This document shows, one piece after another, positions 9,052 through 16,718 of a DNA stretch of 51,026 nucleotides. The notes beneath the pieces were generated by a model. That model ran no database searches and was not told the DNA's origin. It saw nothing but the letters and a program-made list of their open reading frames with translations. Positions within the stretch are counted from its first letter, which is position 1. Each line of letters starts with the position of its first letter. The DNA is taken from assembly GCF_004341515.1 (NCBI RefSeq), contig NZ_SLZF01000018.1:1-51026 (forward strand), given 5' to 3'. The stretch comes from Allobosea sp. BK604 (lineage in GTDB: Bacteria > Pseudomonadota > Alphaproteobacteria > Rhizobiales > Beijerinckiaceae). A program made the position numbers and the translations under genes.

Positions 9052-9062
9052 GGGCCGATGCG

Positions 9063-9980
9063 CTACTTGCCCCAGCGCAGCGCCAGTGGATCGAGCTCGC
9101 GCGCCAGCTCGATCAGCCCTTCGCGGGTCTTCGGGTGCAACGGCGTCAGCGGATGGCGCACGGCCTCGCTCCTGATGACGCCGCCCTCCTTCATCACCGC
9201 CTTGGCCGAGCGCAGGCCGCATTGCCGGTTCTCGTAGTTGATGATCGGCAGCAGCTTGCCATAGAGCGCGGCGGCGCCCTTGCGGTCGCCCGAGGCGTGC
9301 AGGCCGAGAATCGGCCTGATCAGGTCGGGGATCATGGCGCTGGTCATCGTGCCGGTCGCGCCGGCGTCGAGATCGGCCATCAGCGTGATCGCCTCCTCGC
9401 CGTCGAAGGGGCCGACGACGGCCGCGCCGCCGGCCTCGATCAGGGCGCGCAGCTTGTTGGCGGTGCCCGGCACCTCGATCTTGAAGTAGCGGACGAGCGG
9501 CACCTCCTTGTTGAGGCGCAGCATGAAGGGCACGGTCATGGTCACGCCCGAGAGCGGCGCGTCCTGCAGGATGATCGGGATGCCGCAGGCATCGGCGACC
9601 GCCTTGAAATGCTCGATCATGCCCTGCTCCTCGGCCTTGAGCAGCGCGCCGTGATAGGGCGGCATCATCATCAGCATCTTGGCGCCGGCCTTCGCCGCGG
9701 CCTTGGCGCGCTCGGCGGCGATGCGCGTCGAGAAATGCGAGGTCGTGACGATGACCGGCACGCGCCCGGCGACCTGCTCGAGCGACAGGTGCATGACCTG
9801 CTCGCGCTCGGCATCGGTGAGCAGGAACTGCTCGGAGAAATTCGCGAGGATGCAGATGCCGTCGACGCCCTGGTCGACCATCAGGTCCATGACGCGCTTG
9901 TTGCCCTCGATATCGAGATCGCCATTGTCGTGGAAGATGGTCGGCGCGATCGGCAGGATGCCCTTGTAGGGTTCGGTCAT
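9063..9980 (-). CDS. L-2-keto-3-deoxyarabonate dehydratase-like (DapA/NAL superfamily)
   Basis: The 305-residue product is a class I aldolase-fold protein of the DHDPS/N-acetylneuraminate lyase superfamily. Known L-2-keto-3-deoxyarabonate dehydratases turn L-KDA into 2-oxoglutarate semialdehyde. The Schiff-base lysine is K167 (VRYFKIEVPG). The tyrosine usual in DHDPS/NAL (YNVP) is replaced by Gln in LQDAP (residue 139). The GTTGE signature is replaced by ANFSEQF (residues 46-52). Both changes, plus MPPYHGA, GPFDGEEAITL and a C-terminal LDPLALRW, match the Azospirillum L-KDA dehydratase as I remember it. It follows tctA on the same strand, 55 bases away, and probably belongs to that operon. 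A related 2-keto-3-deoxy sugar acid cannot be excluded as substrate. Confidence 0.8.
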   Translation of the reverse strand: MTEPYKGILPIAPTIFHDNGDLDIEGNKRVMDLMVDQGVDGICILANFSEQFLLTDAEREQVMHLSLEQVAGRVPVIVTTSHFSTRIAAERAKAAAKAGAKMLMMMPPYHGALLKAEEQGMIEHFKAVADACGIPIILQDAPLSGVTMTVPFMLRLNKEVPLVRYFKIEVPGTANKLRALIEAGGAAVVGPFDGEEAITLMADLDAGATGTMTSAMIPDLIRPILGLHASGDRKGAAALYGKLLPIINYENRQCGLRSAKAVMKEGGVIRSEAVRHPLTPLHPKTREGLIELARELDPLALRWGK

Positions 9981-9997
9981 GGCGTCATCTCTGGGGC

Positions 9998-10043
9998 TGG
10001 CGGACAGGGCGGGATTCGAACTCGCGATACGGCTGCTACACCG
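9998..10043 (-). other. tRNA-Ser-like 3' end fragment (possible attachment-site scar)
   Basis: Read on the minus strand, the segment ends exactly like a tRNA. It has a 5-bp T stem GCGAG/CCCGC with one A-C mismatch, the invariant T loop TTCGAAT, the 3' acceptor strand CCTGTCC, discriminator G, and encoded CCA. The preceding CGTATC and the G discriminator resemble a serine tRNA. No 5' acceptor (it would be GGACAGG), D arm or anticodon arm is found upstream. It is therefore a 3' fragment and not a functional gene. The tctA stop codon (10038-10036) falls inside the similarity. Such tRNA 3' ends are typical footprints of integrase-mediated insertion. Confidence 0.55.
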
Positions 10044-11547
10044 TGCGTGCCGCCGTCCTGCCGCGCAAGCGCCGTGCGACAGGGCCGACCAGCGGCAGGA
10101 GCAGGAGGATCAGGCCGATCGCCATCAGGGTCGAGACCAGCGGGTTCGACCAGAAGATCGAGAGCGAGCCCTGGCTGAAGATCATCGACTGGCGGAAGGC
10201 ATCCTCCGCCTTGTCGCCGATGACCATGGCGAGCACGAGCGGCGCGATCGGATAATCCAGCTTCTTGAAGACATAGCCGACGATGCCGAAGGCGAGCGCC
10301 AGCCAGATGTCGAAGGGCTTCGCGGCGACGGTGAAGGCGCCGATGAAGCAGATCGCCACGATGATCGGGCCAATGATGGCGAAGGGGATGCGCAGGATCG
10401 AGGCAAACAGGGGAACGGTCGCGAGCACGACGATAACCGCGACGACATTGCCGAGATACATCGAGGCGATCAGGCCCCAGACGAAATCAGGCCGCTCGGT
10501 GAAGAGCGTCGGGCCGGGATTGAGGCCCCAGATCATCAGCCCGCCCATCATCACGGCCGCGGTAGCGGAACCGGGAATGCCGAGCGCCAGCATCGGCAGC
10601 ATGGCTGCGGAGCCGGCGGCATGGTCGGCGGTCTCGGGCGAGATCACGCCCTCGGGCTCGCCCTTGCCGAACTTGGCCGGGTGGCGCGAGGAGCGCTTGG
10701 CCATGGCGTAGCTCATGAAGGAGGCGGCGGTCGGGCCGCCCGGCGTGATGCCCATCCAGATGCCGATGATGCTGGAGCGCAGCAGCGCCAGCCAGTAGCG
10801 CGGTAGCTTGGCGGCGGTGCGCAGCACGTCGCCGATGCGGACCTTGGCCTGGACGCCGTCGAACTTGAGCCCCTCCTCCATGGTCAGGAGCAGTTCGCCG
10901 ATGCCGAACAGGCCGATGACGGCGATGAGGAAGCTGACGCCGCCGAGCAGCGCGTCGAACTCGAAGGTGAGCCGGACATTGCCGGAGACCGAGTCCATGC
11001 CGATCGAGGCGAGCGCGAAGCCGATGCCCATCGAGACGATCGCCTTCAGCGGCGAGGCGCCGCCGAGCCCGATGAAGCTGGCGAAGGTCATGAAATACAC
11101 GGCGAAATACTCGGGCGAGGAGAATTTCAGCGCGAAATTCGCGACCCAGCCGGAGAGCAGCGTGATCAGGATGACGCCGGCCATGGCGCCGAAGCCAGCC
11201 GAGAGGAAGGCGAAGGAGAGCGCCTCGGTCGCCCTGCCCTGTTTCGCCATCGGGTGGCCGTCGAATGTCGTCGCGACCGAGGACGGCTCGCCAGGGATGT
11301 TGAACAGGATCGAGGTGGTCGAGCCGCCGAAGAGCGCGCCCCAGTAGAGCGAGGTCAGCAGGATGATGGCCGAGACCGGGTCCATGCTGAAGGTCAGCGG
11401 CAGCAGCAGCGAGACGCCGTTCGGCGCGCCCAGGCCCGGCAGCACGCCGACGAGGATGCCGAGCAGCACGCCCGCCATCATCAGCAGCACGTGATGCGTG
11501 GTCAGGGCGACCGAAAAGCCGTGCATCAGGGAGGCGACATTATCCAT
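10036..11547 (-). CDS. tctA: Tripartite tricarboxylate transporter, large permease TctA
   Basis: TctA is the 12-helix membrane subunit of a TTT-family secondary transporter, which uses the proton or sodium gradient to import carboxylates delivered by a periplasmic binding protein. The 503-residue protein shows the family's glycine-rich N-terminal motif (GILVGVLPGLGAPNGVSLLLPLTF) and the second copy in the repeat (GIWMGITPGGPTAASFMSYAMAKR). These are the two inverted-repeat halves. LGIPGSATAAVMMGGL and NPGPTLF are also standard TctA segments. It follows tctB with 30 bases between them, and tctC and pdxA lie further upstream. The C-terminus (RRLRGRTAARTV) is unusual in that its stop codon lies within a tRNA-like fragment. 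Confidence 0.95.
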   Translation of the reverse strand: MDNVASLMHGFSVALTTHHVLLMMAGVLLGILVGVLPGLGAPNGVSLLLPLTFSMDPVSAIILLTSLYWGALFGGSTTSILFNIPGEPSSVATTFDGHPMAKQGRATEALSFAFLSAGFGAMAGVILITLLSGWVANFALKFSSPEYFAVYFMTFASFIGLGGASPLKAIVSMGIGFALASIGMDSVSGNVRLTFEFDALLGGVSFLIAVIGLFGIGELLLTMEEGLKFDGVQAKVRIGDVLRTAAKLPRYWLALLRSSIIGIWMGITPGGPTAASFMSYAMAKRSSRHPAKFGKGEPEGVISPETADHAAGSAAMLPMLALGIPGSATAAVMMGGLMIWGLNPGPTLFTERPDFVWGLIASMYLGNVVAVIVVLATVPLFASILRIPFAIIGPIIVAICFIGAFTVAAKPFDIWLALAFGIVGYVFKKLDYPIAPLVLAMVIGDKAEDAFRQSMIFSQGSLSIFWSNPLVSTLMAIGLILLLLPLVGPVARRLRGRTAARTV

Positions 11548-11577
11548 GAGCGGGCACCGGTTCGGTATATTGCGAGG

Positions 11578-12066
11578 TCAGAGGCCGAGCAGCGGCTCGA
11601 GCGGCCCCTTGAGCAGGCCGATCTGGAAGAATTTTTCCAGCGCGAGATAGAAGAAGGCGGCCGCGCCGATCGCCGTCGCCAGCGAGGGCAGCCAGCCATA
11701 GCCGCCCTGGAAGCGCATGGCGAAGACGAGGTAGAGGATCGTCGCGACATACATGCCGAGCGTGACGCTGAGCAGCACGAAGCCGAGCAGCGGCAGGAAG
11801 AAGGCGGCGACGCGCCTGAACTGCTCGCCGTCGAGGCTGATCTCCTGCAGCCCGCCGCTGCCGGCGAAGCGCTTGCCGATGGTGATGGCGAGCGTGCCCA
11901 GGCTGGCGAGCGCGACGAGCAGCCCGGTATAGAACGGGAAGGCGCCGGGCTGAGGCCCCGACGAATCCCAGCCGATGCCGAATTCGAGCGCGCCTTTGAC
12001 GATGACGAGACCGAAGACCATCGTCGCGACGGCAGTGGCGGATTCGGCCCAGAAGCGGGTGATCAT
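11578..12066 (-). CDS. tctB: Tripartite tricarboxylate transporter, small permease TctB
   Basis: This is the small four-helix subunit that partners TctA. The 162-residue product starts MITRFWAESATAVATMVFGLVIV and has four hydrophobic segments, at about residues 10-30, 43-65, 80-105 and 115-150. The GALEFGIGWDSSGPQPGAFPFYTGLLV segment between helices one and two is characteristic of TctB (PxxFP in the loop). The open frame continues upstream to 12099, but AGGGAG eight bases before the ATG at 12066 decides the start. It lies between tctC and tctA in the same operon. Confidence 0.9.
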   Translation of the reverse strand: MITRFWAESATAVATMVFGLVIVKGALEFGIGWDSSGPQPGAFPFYTGLLVALASLGTLAITIGKRFAGSGGLQEISLDGEQFRRVAAFFLPLLGFVLLSVTLGMYVATILYLVFAMRFQGGYGWLPSLATAIGAAAFFYLALEKFFQIGLLKGPLEPLLGL

Positions 12067-12106
12067 GAGCGCGCTCCCTGTCTGATTGGCGCCGGCCATT
12101 CCGGAT

Positions 12107-12215
12107 TGTCATCCGCTCCCGGCCGGAGCGAAGCGCGGCGCCGGGTCACAGCCAAAGGCGCCGCTCTATGATGGAATCCCGGGCCGACCTGCGATCGCCC
12201 CGGGATGTACGCCGA
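12107..12215. repeat. Intergenic palindromic repeat between tctC and tctB
   Basis: The 162-base gap between tctC and tctB contains a fold-back sequence of the 'CATTC.CGG...CCG.ATGACG' type. GTCATCCGCTCCCGGCCGGAGCG is followed by GGAATCCCGGG...CCCCGGGATG and GCCGAATGACGG. It resembles the extragenic palindromes at 24311-24384 and 34143-34231. In an operon it may tune the amount of downstream permease message. Confidence 0.5.
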
Positions 12216-12228
12216 ATGACGGCGGCGA

Positions 12229-13221
12229 TTACTTGACGACCCAGCCTTCGGCCTCGAAGACCTTGGCATTCGCCGCATCATCCTTGGCGATGAAGTCGGT
12301 GAATTCCTTGCCGGTCATGAAGCGGCCGGTCTGGGCGGTGCGGGTGACGAATTCCTGCCATTCCGGCGTCTTGGAGACCTTCTCCATGATGTCGGCGTAG
12401 AAGGCGACCGCATCGGCCGGGACCTCGGCCGGCAGCCAGACGGTGCGCGGCATCTGGAAGGTCTCGAGCGGCAGGCCGGCTTCCTTGCAGGTCGGGATAT
12501 CGCCCCAGCCCTTGCCTTCGAAGACCGGCTCGCTCTTGGCGAGGCGGTTCGGCGAGAAGACGCAGAGCGGCTTGACCTGGCCGGCCTTCCACTGGCCGAC
12601 ATTCTCGTTCGGGTTGTTGGTGTTGGAATCGACATGCGCGCCGGCGAGCTGCACCGCCGCGGCGCCGCCGCCCTGGAACGGCACGTAGATCCATTTGGCG
12701 CCGGTGGCGATCTGGATCATCGAGGTCAGCGTCTGGTCGGTGTCCTTCGACTGGCTGCCGGCCATGCGGAACGTGCCGGGCTTGGCCTTGACCGCGTCGA
12801 TATAGCTCTTGGCGTCGTTATAGGGGGCGCTGCCATTGACCCAGATGATGAACTCGTCGAGCGCCAGCGCCGCGACCGGGGTCAGGTCCGAATACTTGTA
12901 GCCGAGCTTGGCGACATAGGGCAGCAGATAGGCGTTGTTGGTGCCGAAGACGACGCGGTGGGGGTCGCCCTTGCCGGCCTTGCCGTGGATGAAGCCTTCG
13001 GCGCCCGAGCCGCCGCCCTTGTTCACCACCACGATCGGCTGATCGAACAGCTTGTGCTTGGTGATGATCGACTGGACGACGCGGGCGAAATTATCGGTGC
13101 CGCCGCCGGGGCCGGAGGTGACCACGAACTCGACCGGCTTGGTCGGCTGCCAGGCCTGGGCCCCGCTGGCGAAACCGAACGAGGCCGCGGCGAGCCCGGC
13201 TGCAATGCAGAGATTCTTCAT
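12229..13221 (-). CDS. tctC: TTT substrate-binding protein (TctC/Bug family)
   Basis: This is the periplasmic solute receptor of the transporter. The 330-residue product has a Sec signal (MKNLCIAAGLAAASFGFASGAQA, cut after AQA). It then has the family's first strand and ligand loop, KPVEFVVTSGPGGGTDNFAR, which binds the carboxylate. VVNKGGGSGAEGFIHGKAGKGD and the PFQGGGAAAVQLAGAHVD segment are further Bug-family landmarks. The tctC-tctB-tctA order is the standard one. Its promoter is probably that of pdxA, 69 bases upstream. The ligand is not deducible from sequence; the linked enzymes suggest a sugar acid or hydroxy dicarboxylate. Confidence 0.92.
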   Translation of the reverse strand: MKNLCIAAGLAAASFGFASGAQAWQPTKPVEFVVTSGPGGGTDNFARVVQSIITKHKLFDQPIVVVNKGGGSGAEGFIHGKAGKGDPHRVVFGTNNAYLLPYVAKLGYKYSDLTPVAALALDEFIIWVNGSAPYNDAKSYIDAVKAKPGTFRMAGSQSKDTDQTLTSMIQIATGAKWIYVPFQGGGAAAVQLAGAHVDSNTNNPNENVGQWKAGQVKPLCVFSPNRLAKSEPVFEGKGWGDIPTCKEAGLPLETFQMPRTVWLPAEVPADAVAFYADIMEKVSKTPEWQEFVTRTAQTGRFMTGKEFTDFIAKDDAANAKVFEAEGWVVK

Positions 13222-13290
13222 CTGTTTCTCCCTGGTTGATTGCTCTCGGGCGGCTCATGAAACGGCCGCCCTGCTGGATTGTTCAAAAAC

Positions 13291-14331
13291 TCAGGCGGCC
13301 GCCTTGCGCGCGCCCTTCCCTTCGCTGGCCATCTTGATCGCCAGCGTCAGCGCGGCGCGGGTGGCGCCGAGATTGGCGATGCCCTTGCCGGCGATCTCGT
13401 AGGCCGTGCCATGGGCCGGCGTGCAGATCGGGAACGGGAAGCCGCCGATCAGGGTGACGCCCTTGTCGAAGCCGATCAGCTTCATCGCGATCTGGCCCTG
13501 GTCGTGATACATGGTCAGCACGGCGTCGAAATCGCCATTCTTGGCGCGCAGGAACACCGTATCGGACGGGAACGGCCCCTCGACCGTGAAGCCCTTGGCC
13601 TTGGCCGCCTTCACCGCCGGCTCGATCGTGTCGATCTCGTCGCGGCCGAAATTGCCGCCGTCGCCGGCATGGGGGTTGATGCCCGCGACCGCGATGCGCG
13701 GCGGGTTGAAGCCGGCGGCGCGCAGGTTGGCGTCGGCCAGCGTCAGCGAGCGCAGGATGCGCTCCTGGGTGATGTTCGCAGCGACCTCGGAGAGCGGAAT
13801 ATGCGAGGTGACGCGGCAGTTCCACAGGCCGTCGAGCACGTTGAACTCACTCGCAGGGCCCTCGAAGCCGATCGCATCGCGCACGAAGCGGATCTCGTCG
13901 TCATAGCCGGGATAGGCGAAGCGCATCGCCGCCTTGTTGAAGGGCGTGAAGAACACGGCATCGGCCTTGCCGTCATTGGCGAAGCGCAGCGCGCGGCGGA
14001 AATTCTCGGTGGCGAAGGTGCCGCCGGCGAGCGTCGCCGTGCCGCGCTGGAGCGTGGTCGCGGGGTCGAAATTGCCGAGATCGACGAAGACCGGCCTGGC
14101 GGACTCGGCCGGGATCTCGTCGCCGTCCTTAATGACCAGGACATCGGGATCGGCCTTGCCGTCCGCTGCGCCGAGATCGAGCAGGCGCTTGTCGCCGAAG
14201 ACGACATAGCGTGCCGCCGCGCGCAGATCCGGCTCGGCCAGAATGCGAGCCATCAGCTCCGGGCTGATGCCGGAAGGGTCGCCCATCGCGACGGCAATCG
14301 TGGGCAAGGGACCGTTAGCGCGCGTTTCCAT
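13291..14331 (-). CDS. PdxA-family 4-phospho-hydroxy acid dehydrogenase (PdxA2-like)
   Basis: This enzyme belongs to the 4-hydroxythreonine-4-phosphate dehydrogenase family, zinc-dependent NAD enzymes that oxidise and decarboxylate. The biosynthetic PdxA serves vitamin B6. PdxA2 paralogues in catabolic clusters act on 4-phospho-D-threonate or -erythronate. The protein has AVAMGDPSGISPEL at the N-terminus, and the metal histidines in TMYHDQGQIAMKLIGF and PICTPAHGTAYEIAG. GINPHAGDGGNFGRDE carries the third. The ATG at 14331 has GGAG nine bases upstream; a weaker in-frame ATG lies at 14364. It heads the minus-strand operon pdxA-tctC-tctB-tctA and is divergent from the SAF-domain dehydrogenase. 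No DUF1537 kinase is present, so the phosphorylated substrate's source is unclear. Confidence 0.88.
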   Translation of the reverse strand: METRANGPLPTIAVAMGDPSGISPELMARILAEPDLRAAARYVVFGDKRLLDLGAADGKADPDVLVIKDGDEIPAESARPVFVDLGNFDPATTLQRGTATLAGGTFATENFRRALRFANDGKADAVFFTPFNKAAMRFAYPGYDDEIRFVRDAIGFEGPASEFNVLDGLWNCRVTSHIPLSEVAANITQERILRSLTLADANLRAAGFNPPRIAVAGINPHAGDGGNFGRDEIDTIEPAVKAAKAKGFTVEGPFPSDTVFLRAKNGDFDAVLTMYHDQGQIAMKLIGFDKGVTLIGGFPFPICTPAHGTAYEIAGKGIANLGATRAALTLAIKMASEGKGARKAAA

Positions 14332-14394
14332 GTTCTCGTTCTCCGCATCCTCGGCTTGGGCCATGACCTAGCATGGCCGGTCGGAGGCAACAAG

Positions 14395-14412
14395 TATGCT
14401 GTATGCAGCATA
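14395..14412. promoter_or_regulatory. Candidate GntR operator (perfect dyad)
   Basis: TATGCTG-TATG-CAGCATA is a perfect 7-bp inverted repeat with a 4-bp centre. It sits in the 155-bp divergent promoter between pdxA and the SAF-domain dehydrogenase, and a FCD-type GntR regulator is encoded two genes downstream. FCD regulators commonly bind short A/T-rich dyads of this size. The match to this particular regulator is inferred from position. Confidence 0.6.
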
Positions 14413-14486
14413 ATCTAATTGCTATAGAACGGGTGTAACGGCGACCGTCCAAGAGTCGTGACGGCTATCGCTTTGGGAGGCACAGA

Positions 14487-15905
14487 ATGAACTTTCACGC
14501 GTATTACGCCAGCATCAAGAAGCCGGTCGAGACCTGCCTCGTCGGCAGCGGCAGCTTCGGCCAGAGCTTCCTCGGCCAGGCCCGGCGGATGCGGCTGGTG
14601 AATGCGCGTATCGCGATCGACATGACCTCCGAGGGCGCGGCCCGCGCGATGGCGTCGGCGGGGATCGATCCGCGTGAGATCGTCGCCTGCGAGACGGCCA
14701 TGGAGGCGAAGGCGGCCTGGGATGCCGGCCGCTATGTCGCCGCCGGCAAGCTCGACACCGTGATCGGGCTGCCCTTCGACCTGCTGATCGAGGCGACCGG
14801 CGGGCCGGAAGCGGCGACGCGCCACACGCTGGCGGCGATCGAGGCCGGCAAGCATGTCGCGCTGGTCTCCAAGGAAGCGGACAGCGTCGTCGGGCCGGGC
14901 CTTGCCCATCTGGCGCGCGAGAAGGGGCTCGTCATCACCCCGGTCGACGGCGACCAGCCGAGCCTGCTCGTCGCGCTGGTGACCTGGGCCGAGGTACTCG
15001 GGCTCGAGATCATCGCCGCCGGCAAGTCGAGCGAGTACGACTTCGTGCTCGACGCCAGGACCGGCGACGTGACCTGCAATGGCGTGACCAAATCGCTGCC
15101 GGAGCTGCGCGACCATTGGCTCGCCGGCGAGCGCTCGCCCGTCTCGGTCGCGGCCGAGCGCGCCCGCATCCTCGGCTCGGCCTTCCCGCTGCGTGCCGTG
15201 CCCGATCTCTGCGAGATGACGCTGGTCGCCAACGCGACCGGGCTCAGCGCCGACACGGCCGCCTTCCACTCGCCGCCGGCGCGCATTCCCGAGCTCGCCG
15301 ACCTGTTCGCGCAGCAGCGCCAGGGCGGGCTGATCGCCGGCACGAACAAGGTCGACGTCTTCCACCATATCCGCCTCGCCGAGGAAGCGAGCTTCGCCGG
15401 CGGCGTCTTCATCGTGGTGCGCTGCGAGGACGACACGACCTGGGACGTGCTCGCCGGCAAGGGCCATGTCGTCAGCAAGGCGGCGGGCACGGCGATGATC
15501 TACCTGCCGCGCCATCTGCTTGGCGTGGAAGCCGCGACCAGCGTGCTCGACGCGGTCGGGCTCGGCCGCTCCGGCTATGGCGAGGATTACCGCCCGCGCC
15601 AGGATCTCGTCGCCGTGGCGCAGCGCGACCTGCCCGCCGGCACCGTGCTGCACATGGGTGGCCATCATCACAATATCGATGGCGTCGGCGCCGAGATGCG
15701 CCCGGCTGCGGCGCTGGCGGCGGACCGCCCTGCCCCGTTCTATCTCGTCGCCGACCGCAAGCTCGTGCGCCCGGTCAAGGCCGGCGAGGCGATCAGGTTC
15801 GGCGATGTCGAGATCGACGAGAGCTCGATCCTGCTGCAGACCCGGCGCAAGCAGGACGCGATCTTCGCCGAAAACCAAGTGGAGCGCGCCGCCGCAACGC
15901 GTTGA
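14487..15905 (+). CDS. NAD(P)-dependent oxidoreductase with C-terminal SAF domain (COG4091-type)
   Basis: The 472-residue product has a Rossmann N-terminus (VETCLVGSGSFGQSFLGQARRM, residues 14-35). A homoserine-dehydrogenase-like catalytic part follows (DLLIEATGGPEAATRHTLAAIEAGKHVALVSKEAD, GLVITPVDGDQPSLLVALV). A C-terminal SAF domain comes last (PRQDLVAVAQRDLPAGTVL, LVRPVKAGEAIRFGDVEID). This is the family labelled predicted homoserine dehydrogenase. In catabolic clusters it is unlikely to make homoserine, and its substrate is not established to my knowledge. The start ATG has GGGAGG 10 bases upstream. It is divergent from pdxA across the dyad at 14395-14412 and is followed by the GntR gene 44 bases later, so it probably forms a two-gene unit with its regulator. 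Confidence 0.82.
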   Translation: MNFHAYYASIKKPVETCLVGSGSFGQSFLGQARRMRLVNARIAIDMTSEGAARAMASAGIDPREIVACETAMEAKAAWDAGRYVAAGKLDTVIGLPFDLLIEATGGPEAATRHTLAAIEAGKHVALVSKEADSVVGPGLAHLAREKGLVITPVDGDQPSLLVALVTWAEVLGLEIIAAGKSSEYDFVLDARTGDVTCNGVTKSLPELRDHWLAGERSPVSVAAERARILGSAFPLRAVPDLCEMTLVANATGLSADTAAFHSPPARIPELADLFAQQRQGGLIAGTNKVDVFHHIRLAEEASFAGGVFIVVRCEDDTTWDVLAGKGHVVSKAAGTAMIYLPRHLLGVEAATSVLDAVGLGRSGYGEDYRPRQDLVAVAQRDLPAGTVLHMGGHHHNIDGVGAEMRPAAALAADRPAPFYLVADRKLVRPVKAGEAIRFGDVEIDESSILLQTRRKQDAIFAENQVERAAATR

Positions 15906-15949
15906 CAGGGTTAGAACCGCGTGCCGTAACGATGTAAACAGGAGCGGCA

Positions 15950-16636
15950 ATGACGAGCGAAGCCGAGACGACCAGCGAAGGGCCCGAGCTCTATCCGCGC
16001 ATCACACGCCGCACCTTGCATGAAGAGGTGCTCGAGCGCCTGCGCGACATGATCATCGAAGGCCGGCTCGCGCCGGGCCAGCGCATCAACGAGGGGCAGG
16101 TCGGCGCGCAGCTCGGCGTCTCCCGCACCCCGTTGCGCGAGGCGATCAAGACGCTCGCCAGCGAGGGCCTCGTCGAGATCCAGCCGGCCAAGGGCGCGGT
16201 CGTCCGCAAGTTCACCGCCAAGGATCTCTACCAGGTCCTGCAGGTGCTCAAGGCGCTGGAACAGCTCGGCGCGCGGATGACCTGCGAGCAGGCGAGCGAC
16301 GCTGCGATCGCGGCGATCAACGACCTGCATGTCGAGATGATGGAGCTCTATCGGGCCAGCAACCGGCTCGAATATTTCAAGCTCAACCAGGCGATCCACA
16401 GCGCCTTCGTCGCGGCCTCGGAGAATGCGGTGCTGGTCGAGATGCACAGCACCTTGCAGTCGCGGATCAAGCGGCTGCGCTTCATCGGCAATGAAGGGCC
16501 GGTGAAATGGGCCGGCGCCGTGGCCGAGCATGAGGAAATGATGGTGGCGCTGCTGAAGCGCGACGCCGACACGCTCGCCGAGATCATCGGCCGGCATATG
16601 GACTCGACCCTGGAGCGCGTGCGCGAAGTGCTCTGA
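15950..16636 (+). CDS. GntR-family transcriptional regulator, FCD type
   Basis: The 228-residue protein has an N-terminal winged helix-turn-helix (about residues 20-80: LHEEVLERLRDMIIEGRLAPGQRINE, LGVSRTPLREAIKTLASEGLVE). An all-helical FCD ligand domain (about 95-225) follows. Metal-binding histidines are visible in LNQAIHSAF, VAEHEEMM and IGRHMDSTL, the standard three-His set, together with a preceding acidic or Asn residue. FCD regulators sense organic acids, so it most likely controls the divergent pdxA/tct and SAF-dehydrogenase units in response to their substrate. It follows the dehydrogenase by 44 bases. Confidence 0.93.
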   Translation: MTSEAETTSEGPELYPRITRRTLHEEVLERLRDMIIEGRLAPGQRINEGQVGAQLGVSRTPLREAIKTLASEGLVEIQPAKGAVVRKFTAKDLYQVLQVLKALEQLGARMTCEQASDAAIAAINDLHVEMMELYRASNRLEYFKLNQAIHSAFVAASENAVLVEMHSTLQSRIKRLRFIGNEGPVKWAGAVAEHEEMMVALLKRDADTLAEIIGRHMDSTLERVREVL

Positions 16637-16718
16637 CGCGCATTCAGGCCGGAGCGGCAGGGAACCTTCGGCGCATTCCACGGTTCCATGACCGTCCATG
16701 GAAACCGGCCGCTTCAAC

